A stretch of 64,000 bases of DNA from Hyaloperonospora brassicae (taxonomy: Eukaryota; Oomycota; Peronosporomycetes; Peronosporales; Peronosporaceae): the NCBI GenBank assembly GCA_947650285.1, contig CANTFL010000173.1:124001-188000 (forward strand), read 5' to 3'. Shown one piece after another: positions 34,223-45,340 of the stretch (its first letter is position 1; each line of letters opens with the position of its first letter). The translations under genes were made by a program, and so were the position numbers. Below the pieces are notes generated by a model. It searched no databases. It was given only the letters and a program-made list of their open reading frames with translations, and had not been told where the DNA came from.

Positions 34223-35490
34223 ATGGACAAGTACCAGCGCGTCGAAAAGCCTCGTCGCGACGACCACACGACGCAGGTCGAACCTAACGAGATCCGCATC
34301 ACGCAACAAGGCAAAGTGCGCAGCTACATCTCTTATGGCCACGGACTGTTTACTGTACGTAGCTGCTCGTCTCTAATTGGTCGTTACAATCGCATCTGCG
34401 GCACGTTTGGTCGGATCCTCTTTTTTACGACATTACGAACGCTTTGTTTCGCTTCGGTTTGCGTTCGATTTGTCACGTGGGATTGACATTCGTGTGGGAC
34501 TCTGTGTCTGGAACTCTCTCTGACTGCTGTTGCTGTTTGTAGGAGAAAAATGAGCGCTGTATCGTGTTGAAAGCCATGGGCAATGCCATCAGCAAAGCAG
34601 TGACAGTGGCGGAGATTCTGAAGCACCGCGTGGCGAGTCTCCACATGGTGACGCGCATTTCGTCGATTGAGACTGTTGACGTGTACGATCCACTGGAAGA
34701 AGGACTTGATCGCATTGAGACCAAGCGCAAGATCCCGAGTATCTCGATTCACTTGTCGCTAGATGCGCTGGACCGAGACGAGCCAGGGTACCAAAGTCCG
34801 ATCCCAGCCGACCAAGTGTCGACGGGCTCGCCGTCGTATTCGAACTCCCGGGAGTACCGAAAGGCACGTGGACAGAGCCGACGCTCGGGCCGCAGCGGTG
34901 GACGTGGCAATGGACGTGGACGTGGTGGTGGTGGTGGTGGTGATGTTGGTGACGGTGAAGCGAATGCTACTGTCGTTGAGATAGCGGAGACTCAGGAAAA
35001 GGTGGAGCAGGAGACGGGTGGAGACGATGCAGTTGCGGAGAGTACGCCGACGATCCGTGGCAAACGAGGTAAAGGACGGGGATGGGATCGAAGTGGTAGC
35101 AATGGAGGACGTGGTCGAAAGTCTGGCGATCAAAGTCCGACGAACGGAGGCGATGGCCATGCGGAATCGAGTAGTGCTGTGGAGAACGAAGCAGTTGCTT
35201 CGACGCCGACGGGCCGAAAGCCTGGACGGGGTCGAAAAGGAAAGAAGACGTCGAGTAGTGGGGATCAAGAGAAGCAGAATGGCGACGGCGAAGGAGACGA
35301 CGAAACCGGCGAGACTGTGCACGCAAATCACCGCGGTGGGAGAGGACGACATTCCGGTCGTGGACGTAATCGTGGTCGCGGACGCGGCCGCGGGCTTAGC
35401 GAGAGCACGCGATGTGATGATGGAAATGGCGGATCGCTGGATACTGCGGACGTGAATACTGCGCCGGACAACCCACCGGCCAGTGAGTGA
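34223..35490 (+). CDS. Alba-domain RNA/DNA-binding protein with RGG tail (2 exons)
   Basis: Exons 34223-34354 and 34543-35490 (donor GTACGT, acceptor TTGTAG), about 359 residues. Residues about 20-115 fit an Alba fold: NEIRITQQGKVRSYISYG, the split GLFT/EKNERCIVLKAMGNAISKAV, then AEILKHRVASLHMVTRISS, and an IETKRKIPSISIHLS strand. The C-terminal two thirds are low-complexity with repeated RGR/GRG motifs (RGGGGGG; RGRGRGRG) and acidic spacers, typical of RGG RNA-binding tails that are Arg-methylated. Known Alba-like proteins of eukaryotes (the Rpp20/Rpp25 superfamily and kinetoplastid and apicomplexan Alba proteins) bind RNA; a translational or granule role is inferred. The splice junction falls inside the Alba domain. 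Confidence 0.85.
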
Positions 35491-36109
35491 GTGCAGAGTC
35501 TCCTGACGTCTGATCTGCCCGGAAGGGTCATGATGTCGTCGGGTCTCATCGTGATGAGTCAGAGCGTGAAACTCGGCTCGTTGGACGGTATGGGTCGTAT
35601 GTGCGAGCAACAGGAGATGATGAAATAACCAGAAATACGAATAAAAATGACGGCGAACGGCTCACCGTTAGCGTCGATGAGCTCGCACAAGCTCTCAAGC
35701 TGGTATCCAATTGTATTGTGAATGCATGTTCGTGTCTGTGTCAACAACGGATGAAGCATGTCATCCGTTCTACCTAGATGGGCATCTGAATGTGAAGTGT
35801 ATCGTTATGGTGCAGCACAAACGCAGTTCATGTCGTGTACATGGTGGCAGGAGGTGCAACCGGACCAACTAATTGATCGATTCTTGATGATGATGATGAT
35901 GCACTGTAGGAACCAGAGACATCGTGAGAGACTGGAGAACCAACAAGAACTACTACGTATCGTATTCGAGCCAAGTAGCAGCGTGCAATTCCTGCTATTG
36001 TCCGCCTACCATGAACCTGTGCAGGAAGTAAGCGGCTACAGGTATCCCATCACCGCCAGCGCAGCGCCTACGGCCGTCCCTTGCACGATCCTCAGCACGC
36101 GATCCACTT
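35491..36109. other. Intergenic between convergent Alba and eIF3c genes
   Basis: Shared 3' flank of two convergent genes. ORFs here are unconserved by inspection. A short GAT repeat (GATGATGATGATGAT) lies at 35886-35901. Confidence 0.5.
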
Positions 36110-39052
36110 CTACTGGCGTTGTTGTCGAGAGCCACGACCCCCTCCACCGCCACCGCCACCACCGCGGCGAGGACGGAATCCGCCGCGACCACTCTGATTG
36201 TCACCACGACGACCACCGCCAGCATTAAACCCAATACGGCCACCGCCACGACGGCCGTCAGCACCGCCACGGCGGTTGCCCCACTCTTCCTTGCCCGTAC
36301 CCGAGCGCAGGTCCATCATGCGCTCGTTGTTCTCCACAATCTGCGACAGCTTATCCGAGTACTGCACTGCCAGCGTCTGCAACGTCGAGCGCTCGGTCTT
36401 GTACAAGACAATGGCCTGCGAGGCTTGGTCCCAGGCCCCCTGCAGTTCTTCGTTGATCATCATCTTGGACACGACGCTGTGCACGGTCTTGTCGTCAAGT
36501 TCAAACATCTCCATCAGTCGAGCAAGACTCACGGAATCGTACTCGTCACTGAACGCCAAGAGGTACGTCCGCAGGGCTTCAACCTGAATCTTGTGCTGAA
36601 CCATCGACTTGACACGCTGGTTCACGTTGGCACCCGGAAACAAGTCCCACACAGGAAGACTCACGAGGAGCTCAGCGCTCTTCTGCCACGATCCCTGGGC
36701 CAGCAGTTTAGCAGCAGCAACCACATGGTCACGCGGATTCTCGGGCGGACCCTCGAAGATAAGGCGTTCGTGAAACTCAAGGAGCTTGCGGAAGGCCTTC
36801 GACACCATGCGCTTGCGGTCGGACAGACGCGCGTTCACCATATTCGGCACCTCCAGTAGCATCGCGCTTACCAGGTGGCACGTCTCAAGCAGGTCGAGGT
36901 TGATGTGCATGTGATACGGCACTTGGCGGCGACGCTCCAAACGCTCCTGCTCAATATCGCGCTCGCCATAGCGAAAGGACTGCAGACCTTGGGCGAGCAG
37001 CTCCTTCGTGCGCGAGCCCGTGCAGATCTCCGACAAACAAGCGTGAGCTTCCCAGATGAGACCGCAACGGAAGGCACACAGCCCGAGCTGCGCCATCATG
37101 CGGTTGAACAGGATCTGGGTAGGAATATCAGCGTCCGAGATGTTGTCCTGAATGTGCGACATCAGGAGCAGATCACGAGCCTCATGGAAGCGGTCGTGCA
37201 GCGCGTGATGGTAGACGCGGCACAGCATCGCACGAGTCTTGGCACGGATGTCTCCGTGCTGGAACACAAAGCGGCACACTTCACGCAGCAGCTTCTCGGC
37301 ATCCACCGCGGTCACATTCACTGTAGGCTGACCCATTGCCGACGCAGGATGCACCTTCGACACGTCAAACTCCTTCGTCTTGCTGGCACTAGTGCTCGTG
37401 CACGCAGGGTGGAGGAACACGGGGTCGCCAAACTTGGCACGCTTCGCCTGCGCCTCGTACAAGGCCGCCGCGACCGAGTCGTGCTTGTAGTAGATGAGCT
37501 CAGCGCGCACAAGGGCCATGGTACCAGCGCGCACGAAGTCCTTCTTGCGCGCATAGAATGTCTGCACGCGCTCGGCCACCTCAATCAGCATGTTCTCGTC
37601 AAACAGACGAGCAACGTACTCGCTCGTGTGCGGATCGGTCTGCTGCAGGCTCTTCGTGTACTCTTCCGACAGACGGTCAACAAAAGCAGCAAGATCGCCC
37701 GACACTTTGATCGTGCCCTTCTTGCCAGCCTGTGGCAGCATATCCACAAAATTCATGTCCTCCTCGGCGTCCTCCGCCTCCGCGGCAGCAATCTGAGCAG
37801 CAGTGACCTTCTCGCGGCCAGCACGCACGATGTCAGCCTGATCTTCTGACGTCAACGGGGCAAGCGAAAAGTCCGCGTTCTTCTCGAGGAGAGAGAGGAT
37901 AGTGCAGATGTTGGCCTGCACCTGCTTCCAATGACGCGCTGACATGACGCGGTCGATCTTGGACGACGTGTCAAACACAGACGTACCCACCAGGTACATG
38001 GTGGCCACGATCTGGCGGGCAGGGCCAAGACGTCCAGCGTAGTTGGCCAGCTTCCGCATCTGGTTGAGCTGCTCCGAAAGGTCAATACCCCGCTTGCCCC
38101 GCATCGCAACCACCTCTTTCACACGACGGTCAAACTGGCTCGGAGTGAGCTTGAGCTCCTCTTCCACAACACTCTTTTGCACACCGTCCTCCGATTCTCG
38201 ACGCGTCTCGCGCTGCTTGACGATCTTAGGTCCCTTCACCTTCTTCGCCTTGGTCACCACCGGCGTCTGCTTCAGCCATCGCGCGCGGCCTTTGGGCATG
38301 TTGTCGTCATCTTCCGAAGACGACGACGAAGCCGACGATTTGCTTGGCCACGAACCGTCCGAGCTGTCTGAATCGTCGTCGGCGTCCGACTTGTCGTCAT
38401 CGTCGCTGCTGTCGTCGTCCGATCCAGCCCCATTGCTACTGTCGTCCGAGTCCGAAGACGAGGCCACTGACGACGACTTGGAATCCGATTTCTCACTGGA
38501 CTCACTCTCGGACTCACTCTCGGACTCGCTCTCGGACTCGGAGTCACTCGACTCCACTGGATGCGCCCGAAAGTCGTCAACAGGCTTGCGAATCGGCTCG
38601 AGCGCCTTCTTGAGCTTGCCCTTCATGCGGATCAGCGCCTTGCTGTTCTCCTTGTTCATTTTCTTTTGCTCGGCCTTGTTCTTGACCTTCTCGGCCAGAA
38701 AGTCCTCGAGCGCGACCATCGTCGAGAGGTAAAACGTCGGCAGCACCGTCATGGTCTTTTTCGCGCGCTCCAGTTGCTTTGTCAAGTCGTCAAACGCGCT
38801 CTGGATCTGCGTCCAGTCGTTGATCTTCATGTGGTTCGTGATGCTACTGCAGCTGCGCTCGATGCTCTCGAGCGACTTGTCCTTGGCGCTCTTGACCACG
38901 CGCACTTCTTCGTCCGAGTCCGAGTCCGACTGCACGGCCCAGCGCGAAGCAGCACGCGCCGCCTGCTGCTGCGTCGTCTCGACATCCGACACGTCCGAGA
39001 CGTCACTCTCCTCTTCGGACGACGAACTGCCTGCCCAGAATCGACTCGCCAT
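36110..39052 (-). CDS. Eukaryotic translation initiation factor 3 subunit C
   Basis: 980 residues, no intron, ATG at 39052 (MASRFWAGSSSSEEESDVSD, the typical acidic Ser-rich eIF3c start). The N-terminal region (about 60-160) matches the eIF3c/NIP1 N-terminal domain (SITNHMKINDWTQIQSAFDDL, TFYLSTMVALEDFL). A long Ser/Asp/Glu repeat tract occupies about 165-270. The helical core follows, with a C-terminal PCI domain at about 770-900 (IQVEALRTYLLAFSDEYDSVS, LARLMEMFELDDKTVHSVVSKM). The tail is Arg/Gly-rich with RGG motifs. eIF3c is a scaffold subunit of eIF3, which binds the 40S subunit and eIF1/eIF5 during start-codon selection. Slightly longer than human eIF3c because of the acidic and RGG tracts. 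Upstream of the ATG lies a CT-rich leader. Confidence 0.95.
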   Translation of the reverse strand: MASRFWAGSSSSEEESDVSDVSDVETTQQQAARAASRWAVQSDSDSDEEVRVVKSAKDKSLESIERSCSSITNHMKINDWTQIQSAFDDLTKQLERAKKTMTVLPTFYLSTMVALEDFLAEKVKNKAEQKKMNKENSKALIRMKGKLKKALEPIRKPVDDFRAHPVESSDSESESESESESESESSEKSDSKSSSVASSSDSDDSSNGAGSDDDSSDDDDKSDADDDSDSSDGSWPSKSSASSSSSEDDDNMPKGRARWLKQTPVVTKAKKVKGPKIVKQRETRRESEDGVQKSVVEEELKLTPSQFDRRVKEVVAMRGKRGIDLSEQLNQMRKLANYAGRLGPARQIVATMYLVGTSVFDTSSKIDRVMSARHWKQVQANICTILSLLEKNADFSLAPLTSEDQADIVRAGREKVTAAQIAAAEAEDAEEDMNFVDMLPQAGKKGTIKVSGDLAAFVDRLSEEYTKSLQQTDPHTSEYVARLFDENMLIEVAERVQTFYARKKDFVRAGTMALVRAELIYYKHDSVAAALYEAQAKRAKFGDPVFLHPACTSTSASKTKEFDVSKVHPASAMGQPTVNVTAVDAEKLLREVCRFVFQHGDIRAKTRAMLCRVYHHALHDRFHEARDLLLMSHIQDNISDADIPTQILFNRMMAQLGLCAFRCGLIWEAHACLSEICTGSRTKELLAQGLQSFRYGERDIEQERLERRRQVPYHMHINLDLLETCHLVSAMLLEVPNMVNARLSDRKRMVSKAFRKLLEFHERLIFEGPPENPRDHVVAAAKLLAQGSWQKSAELLVSLPVWDLFPGANVNQRVKSMVQHKIQVEALRTYLLAFSDEYDSVSLARLMEMFELDDKTVHSVVSKMMINEELQGAWDQASQAIVLYKTERSTLQTLAVQYSDKLSQIVENNERMMDLRSGTGKEEWGNRRGGADGRRGGGRIGFNAGGGRRGDNQSGRGGFRPRRGGGGGGGGGRGSRQQRQ

Positions 39053-39451
39053 AGCTACGGATGCCGCGGGTCGAAAGACTGCTGCGTGATGGTATCAATC
39101 CACAAAGAGAGAGAGAGAGCGCGAGGGAGCGAACGAGGGGGTCAGGAGAGGTCCTTTGCTATCCACAGCACAGAGCTCGACGGTCCCTCGTGACGGAATA
39201 TCCTGTGGCTGGTTTTGACTGGCTGGTAGACAACCAGCAGCAGACATAAAACCTCAAAACCTTACGACGAGATCGATGAAGCCATGTGCAAGTCTCCAGC
39301 GCGTCGCGCGTGTGGCTTTTGTAGCCATTTTGCGTCCAGTCATACCACATCAGGCGCCATCGCCACTTGACCTGTAGACGACAGCGAGCTACGAACGGCA
39401 GCTGCAACGTCACGAGTGGCTCAATGATTGTCCCAACGGCCATTGTAGTGT
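39053..39451. other. Intergenic between eIF3c and the SLC43-like gene
   Basis: 400 bp; promoter of the minus-strand eIF3c gene, with a GA repeat near 39106-39120 (CT-rich on the coding strand), plus the 3' flank of the transporter. No gene. Confidence 0.5.
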
Positions 39452-40894
39452 TTACCGGGACAACTGGTACTTGTGTAGGTACATTGTCCATAGGGTCAGG
39501 AGCACGCAGAGCACGAGAGACAGCGCAGTGAGTGCGGTCAAGTCGCCATGGAACATTGAGGTCGAGACGTACACGGCGGGGTACTCTGCGAGACTCACGA
39601 TGGATCCAATGGAGAAGATAATGCCCATGAGCGAGCCCATAGTCGTGCGGCCAAAGGTTTTGGCAGTAAATGCCGAGATCGTCGCGTACAGGAACGCCCG
39701 AAACGCCGTGAAGACGACGAACGTCAGGCACTGCATCAGCAGACTTGGCACTAGTTCGAGCACGTTGTAGAGCACGCCCAGAAGATTTGTCAACAGCAGT
39801 GCTTGGGGCAAGCCACGGCTTTCGACGACGTAGTCGATCGACGGCACGAAGACGAACCCCATGGGCAGCACGAAGCTAAACACCTTTGTGTAGACATAGC
39901 CATGAGCGCGGTCACCCAAGTTCTCCAGCAGCTTGTTGGTCGTGCCAATGTAAATGGTCGCACGCAGCACCTGCAGAGCTGCAAACGCCACGATGAACGC
40001 AAACTCGACCGACTGCAACTGCTCGGTGAGAGCAGTGTCCACGAGACTGAACACTGCGTCGTCGCAGTTGCCTCGCGTCGTTGTAGCTGCCGGTATCCCG
40101 CTTCGCTCTGCCTCCACACTATCGTACGAGTCAGTACCGACTGTCCCGCTCGCCAAAAGTAGTTGCTGCTGCTCATGCGGTGAAGTTGTCGACACATTTT
40201 CTTCGTTTGCATCGATACGACGGCCGCGTCTTGGCGGCAAACTATTCGCGTTAAGTCTCCACAGAATAATGAGCCCCAAGTAGATAACGGCGGCCAGCAC
40301 TGCAAACGCCAGGAACAGCGTCTTCCTCGACCACCCATATTGTTCGTGGGCAGCATACAAGACGAGGAATATGGCGCTGCTGCCATCGAAGAGACAGCTA
40401 ATTGCTGCAAGGATGGCCGTCTGATGGCGCATGATGAGAAAGCTTGCTGGAAACGACGCCATCATGGTGATGCAGCCTCCAAACGCGACCAAGGCGTACG
40501 CGGGCACGAACATATCGAACGTCTTGGAGTCCGATAGTGCCAAGAAAGACAAGCCCGAGACTTCGACGAAAGCAGCGACAGCGGTAGACACGCACGGCCC
40601 GACGCGGTCGAGCACCAGACCAACGGGTAGTGCACCAGCATTCATTGCGATTGAAGCCACTGCAAACATGAGGTTCAGGCGGTTCTCTTGGGCCGAGCAC
40701 ATGGTCTCGCTCGCGACCGGACACAATTCCGCGTACTGGTCTTCCTCTTCCAGCAACAGCAGCAACGGCGCCCAGCCAAAGACGAGACCGGTGAGCAGGA
40801 GATCCGAGACACAGACGGCGAGTACGAGTGCAATGCGACGAGGTGCGATTGGACGTACTGGATCAGACTGAAGAGAAGATACGGACACAGCCAT
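39452..40894 (-). CDS. SLC43/LAT3-like major facilitator transporter
   Basis: About 480 residues from ATG at 40894 (MAVSVSSLQSDPV); the frame is open a little further upstream only from a non-ATG codon. Twelve hydrophobic segments in the 6+6 MFS layout: the first at RRIALVLAVCVSDLLLTGLVFGW, a large hydrophilic loop (about 215-285), and the last at ALSLVLCVLLTLWTMYL. The motif DRVGP after TM2 is the MFS loop signature, and the YGWSRKTLFLAF region and the C-terminal AFRAFLYATISAFTAKTFG region resemble SLC43 (LAT3/LAT4) and fungal Fmp42 transporters. A role in neutral amino-acid transport is inferred from family. Single exon, same strand as eIF3c, 400 bp upstream of it. Confidence 0.8.
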   Translation of the reverse strand: MAVSVSSLQSDPVRPIAPRRIALVLAVCVSDLLLTGLVFGWAPLLLLLEEEDQYAELCPVASETMCSAQENRLNLMFAVASIAMNAGALPVGLVLDRVGPCVSTAVAAFVEVSGLSFLALSDSKTFDMFVPAYALVAFGGCITMMASFPASFLIMRHQTAILAAISCLFDGSSAIFLVLYAAHEQYGWSRKTLFLAFAVLAAVIYLGLIILWRLNANSLPPRRGRRIDANEENVSTTSPHEQQQLLLASGTVGTDSYDSVEAERSGIPAATTTRGNCDDAVFSLVDTALTEQLQSVEFAFIVAFAALQVLRATIYIGTTNKLLENLGDRAHGYVYTKVFSFVLPMGFVFVPSIDYVVESRGLPQALLLTNLLGVLYNVLELVPSLLMQCLTFVVFTAFRAFLYATISAFTAKTFGRTTMGSLMGIIFSIGSIVSLAEYPAVYVSTSMFHGDLTALTALSLVLCVLLTLWTMYLHKYQLSR

Positions 40895-41779
40895 GTGTAG
40901 CTTCTTGCGCGTCAATATGGTTTAGACAAGTCGAGATTCGAGTAATGCGCTTTACTTATTGACGCTGGACAAGGAGGTGTTTCTGCCTTCAAACGTAGCC
41001 ACTAGATGGACTTGACACGAACTAGCAGGAAAGTAGCCGTAAATACTGGAAACTACAACTGGGAGGGAGTGTATAATTACTTTTTATCCAAAGTGAATGG
41101 TCCGTTGCAAATGGCGCAGGAAGAGCGGGGACGCAGCCATTTGCGAGTGTCATGTCACTTGCGTAATGCCAATTTGGATGAATTGCCATTCGAGCGTTGC
41201 TGCGATGCTACAGCAGCAGCGGCGTGATGCAACTGACATATAATCGAAACGGAACGACCACTGCACCTACGTCGGTGAAGTTATGTTGACGCGCCACGGA
41301 CGTCCTTGCAAGCAGGTTGTCGGAGCATGTCTATAGCAAAGCATTCTGTAAATAAAGGACATTACTCGACCGATGTTTACCTGCCCAAACCAGTTGCTGG
41401 ACCGATTAATAGCGTGGACTTTGACAAGCTTCAACGTGGAGGGACACATGCTACCAGCGAGAAAGATGCTAGCGCTTGCAACGCGCTGATTCCGTCGGTA
41501 CTTCATCGTAAGTCTGTCGGGTTGTCGTTGCGCCTGATCGGTATAAACGATCCTGGTCGACAGGCTGAAACCTGGCCAGTTATTCGATTACTGGCATCGA
41601 AGTACGCCTGACAGATTTCTTTGACAGGGTTTAAAAAACCGCTGTAGAGCAACGCTTCTGTGTTGTCACCGACGCTCAACAGGTTTGTGCCTGTGGCGCG
41701 TTTACGAAACAGTCGTATTGACTGTCCGCGAAGCTATAAACCGGAGAGAACTGATGTGGTGGAACCGAGTCAAAAGGGT
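40895..41779. other. Intergenic stretch
   Basis: Upstream region of the transporter and the transition into repeats. ORFs of 70-100 codons at 41006-41227 and 41306-41611 have no recognisable domain. Confidence 0.45.
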
Positions 41780-42200
41780 CTCTTCGTGGTCGAACAGCTC
41801 CACTGTAGCGGAGCTAGTGCATCTTCTATCCAGACGAAGGCTTTCTGATCAACGAGCAAGCTAGCTCTTTACAAGAACTTAACTCTACGAGTCAACGAAG
41901 TTATAGATCCAGGTCCTTGCTCAAGGGACCTTAGCGATTCAGCGAATTGACTGCACAATGAGCTCAGGAGTCTAATGTCTTTACAAGGATATACTGTGCT
42001 TAAGACCCGAGACGCCTTAGAAAGGCACGTGTCTCTAATAGATCAAAAGGGGAACTAAACTTTATATTGTTTTATGTAAAAAGACACTTTGGCCTAAACG
42101 TACCTAATATAGACAGCAACGCTCTAACTAGTACCTCTCACAAGATCATGTATTTGGTGGCTGACACACATCAGCCCCTAACAACTGATACGGTGTTTTT
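41780..42200 (+). repeat. Old copia-type solo LTR remnant
   Basis: Diverged similarity, in reverse-complement relation, to 58828-59340. Shared blocks include GTAGCGGAGCTA, AGGCACGTGTCT followed by GATCAAAAGGGGAACT, a CCT..TC.AGGG.CC block, and ACAACTGATAC/ACAATTGATAC. The 58.8-kb copy lies next to a copia RNase H relic, which gives the family. The two lie in opposite orientations; no internal region accompanies this one. Confidence 0.6.
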
Positions 42201-43657
42201 AAGGAGAGGCTAAATACGGGAGAGGCTGAATACACAGGGAATCTTTGCTAAATACACCGGCGCTTTTATTTAATCTATATGTTTATATGGCAACAATGGT
42301 GACGAAGCCACGTCACGTCAATTCGAAGATTACAGGATAAGCTAATCAGAAATGCACCTGTAATATAGTCAAGCCACGCTAATTTAATAAAAAAAATAAG
42401 GTTTTTAATGCAGCACACACGGCTTAACACTGCAACCGAATACAAAATATTCTTGATCTTCATGTGCTGCAGCAGAGCTTCCGTGTGTGATTTTCCACCA
42501 AGTGCCTTTCTGTTTGCCTTCTGAACGACATTGTGGATATCCCTTGCATCTTTATGAGGACACCGACCTCCTAAAAATGATTTACAATAACTTATATAAA
42601 TCACATACAGACAACATACCAAATAATGACCTGCTGTATATACATCTATAAAGTCGTATTTGAATTTATGCGTATAAAGTCGTACATACATATATATACA
42701 GATATATATGTGTTTGTATACGACTTTAACACGCATGTATACCCGAGGAGCAGCTCCATCTTGATGCATACGACGACCTTTAACTTTCTATCGTCAATTT
42801 CTCTCGTCGCACGTCGCGCCGCCGGTAGCGCTGAGAGCATGGTCGTGCTGATACAACGGGAGTGGCCGGTGTGGCATTTGATCACACAAAGCGTCGACCA
42901 GGCACTTTCTTCTGAGGAGTACTTGTCATAAACGGTCACGAGCTCGTATGAACAGCAGACCGTTTTTGTTCCGCTATCTCGCATTGACGTGGGCCGACTG
43001 TGGGATCTCCTATAATGTTTTCCCTGCGAACATGTGAGAAAACTGCGCTTGGGACCAATTACACGACTGAGGGATACACTGATAGCAAAACCTTGGCGTA
43101 CGTCTACTGCTTCAAAGCTTTTTCATCCGTCTTTTGACTGTCAAAAAGCCCAACCGGTGGAGATCCTTCACAGATCCATGAGTGATAAGTGGCGGCAGGA
43201 TTATAGCCAGCATCAAGTTGGAACTTAACCTGATTGATAGCGACGACAGAATAAGTATCAACACAAACGACCATAGCAGTGGCAGCAGAATTAGTGGAGA
43301 TGGATTAAGTGCTTATCAACATGCAGGTAGAGGCAGACGAAACTATATAACCTTTTAAGGGTTGCATGACATCTGATATTTCCTATGGGTGGATAGCAAC
43401 GCCGGTTCCTCAGACGAGTCAGGTGGTTGTTCGGGGCTTGTTACCTGAGGTGACGGCTCTCGTGGTTGCCTCACTATTTCGCCGAGTCATAACAATAGGC
43501 GCGCTCCTTGTATTTTGTTGTCAGTTTGTCGATACTGTCGCTTGGCGACCGCTCTAAGCTGCCTCACGCCGGAATCGCAGAAGTCCGAGACGCTGCATTC
43601 GAGAGAAACGAACTGTTGAAGAAACGTTGCTCGGTTTCGTTGAGCCCAGAGGCTTGT
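42201..43657. other. AT-rich stretch with a transposase fragment
   Basis: Contains the MULE-like fragment at 42445-42575, a hairpin around 42650-42730 (TAAAGTCGTA and TACGACTTTA around a TA-rich loop), and otherwise unrecognised sequence up to the LTR at 43658. Confidence 0.45.
42445..42575 (-). pseudogene. MULE/FAR1-like transposase fragment
   Basis: Minus-strand reading ARDIHNVVQKANRKALGGKS followed by HTEALLQHMK resembles the segment of oomycete Mutator-like transposases with the ARDIYN..... RAKEL.GKTPIQALL pattern between the DNA-binding and DDE parts. Flanked by AT-rich non-coding sequence in the same open frame (42275-42769). A short fragment only. Confidence 0.45.
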
Positions 43658-44096
43658 TGTAACGGGGCACTGTTGACTACGTACTGGTTGACCAGTACGG
43701 AGTATACTTCCACTGACGACAGTGGTCGACAGTGCCCTGCTAGGTGTTGAAGGAGAACAGAGGAAGGAAAGGAGACAAAGTAGTCAGACTAGTCTCTTGG
43801 TAAAAGTAAAACTGTATTAATATAATTAAGTCCTATAACTCCTTGAATCTCTGTTGTCCTGACTTAATTATACTACTATAACCAAATGTATGATGACGTC
43901 TACTCACCACCCATTGCGCGCGTCTAGCAGCGATTCGTGGGTTAATGTCATCACGATATCAACCAATGAGTAGACCCTTCGGTCACTCCAACAATATCAC
44001 CATGTCTGTGATATTGTTAAAAGAATATTCGACGTGATACTATTTATTGTCAAATTGTCATAATGACAATCTCATGTAACGGGCTACCCCGTTACA
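43658..44096 (-). repeat. Full 439-bp LTR, minus orientation (outer 3' LTR)
   Basis: Same length as the LTR at 52198-52636, with only five differences counted by eye. Starts TGTAACGGGGTAGCCC and ends GTGCCCCGTTACA in element orientation. It carries the 80-bp foldable terminal module. It lies 885 bp beyond the truncated LTR at 44980-45340. Flanks cttgt (left) and tggtg (right) do not form a target duplication, nor does cttgt match ctact after 52636. Confidence 0.9.
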
Positions 44097-44979
44097 TGGT
44101 GCGCTTTTTTGATGTGAATGTGACAATCAAAAGCATCTGAATGGTCTTCATTTCTCCGTTATGTGAGGCTGCTGCAGAAAGAAGTATAATGCCCTTAGTA
44201 ATGAAGGGTAATCTCCGCCCGTCCGTGCTCGAAGGCCTCGGCAAAAAAGCTCGCGATTTTCGTCCACCCTACATCGTGGGTATGATCAGCAAACGTTGCC
44301 CGGTACCCGGTGACGGCTTTTAGCGCCTCTATTTGCCGGATTAGTCGAGAGGTCACTTCACTGTCCACAGCGTCTTCATGACCAATAAGCACACGGATCT
44401 CCTATTCATTAATACTCGCGCAGATCATGTGAAGCGCAAAACGAGTTTTATTCCCACATCACATAGTATCAATTATAAATTGTTTCCATAAGCGAAAGTT
44501 TGTAGCCGTTTCCAGTCATCCCGTTTATCGATTAGAGCAGGTAAGTTGTGAAGGGCCGGACGCGAAAACTTGCCCGTCCACCCAGCCAGACACTTCTACG
44601 TTGTTTTATTCGATGTCCTATTGCGATAGGCCATCAATTGCGCGTGTAAGCAGCCCATCCTCCAGGACGCTGTCTAAGATTCTAACAGTTGCGCGCTTTA
44701 GGGTCTGAACAGATCTTCTGGGTACGGGAAGCACCTCAGCATGGAAAGCAGCTTAGCCGATTCGTGCATTGTTGTCTGCATCCAGACATAGATGCTGCTG
44801 TGCACAAAGGGAAAAGCCGCTGTCGCCGAATCTGGCCAAAAATCGCCGTGGTGCTGCCAGAGATGCGGCCAAGAGTCCTTCGCGCTGATAACGTCGGTGT
44901 TTGAGGTAGGCAAGGCGGTATCTTGCATTATTGCCTCGCCGTCATGGTCATGTTGATCAAGCTGAGTGCACATGATTCG
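44097..44979. other. Unexplained 0.88-kb segment between two LTRs
   Basis: Not similar to any part of the retroelements here. Minus-strand ORFs of 91 codons (44698-44973, starting MCTQLDQHDHDGEA) and 65 codons (44195-44392) show protein-like composition but no recognised domain. Candidate for DNA captured with the retroelement, or simply pre-existing host sequence between two insertions. Confidence 0.45.
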
Positions 44980-45340
44980 CCTGCTAGGTGTTGAAGGAGA
45001 ACAGAGGAAGGAAAGGAGACAGAGTAGTCAGACTAGTCTCTTGGCAAAAGTAAAACTGTATTAATATAATTAAGTCCTATAACTCCTTGAAACTCTGTTG
45101 TCCTGACTTAATTGTACTACTATAACCAAATGTATAATGACGTCTACTCACCACCTATTGTGCGCGTCTAGCAGCGATTCGTGGGTTAATGTCATCACGA
45201 TATCAACCAATGAGTAGACCCTTCGGTCATCCCAACACTATCACCATGTTTGTGATTTTGTTAAAAGAATATTCGACGTGATACTCTTTATTGTCGAATT
45301 GTTTTAATGACAATCTCATTTAACGGGCTACCTCGTTACA
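44980..45340 (-). repeat. 3' LTR of the minus-strand chromovirus, lacking the terminal 80 bp
   Basis: Begins next to the polypurine tract as a 3' LTR should (TGTAACGAGG start, element orientation). It aligns with 43738-44096 but lacks exactly the final 80-bp module. It differs from the 5' LTR at roughly 17 positions by eye over 359 bp, much more than the outer LTR does. Confidence 0.85.

Noticed and set aside
36875..37849. 324-codon plus-strand ORF opposite eIF3c
   Set aside because: Antisense shadow of a GC-rich gene; no recognisable domain, and the eIF3c frame is unambiguous.
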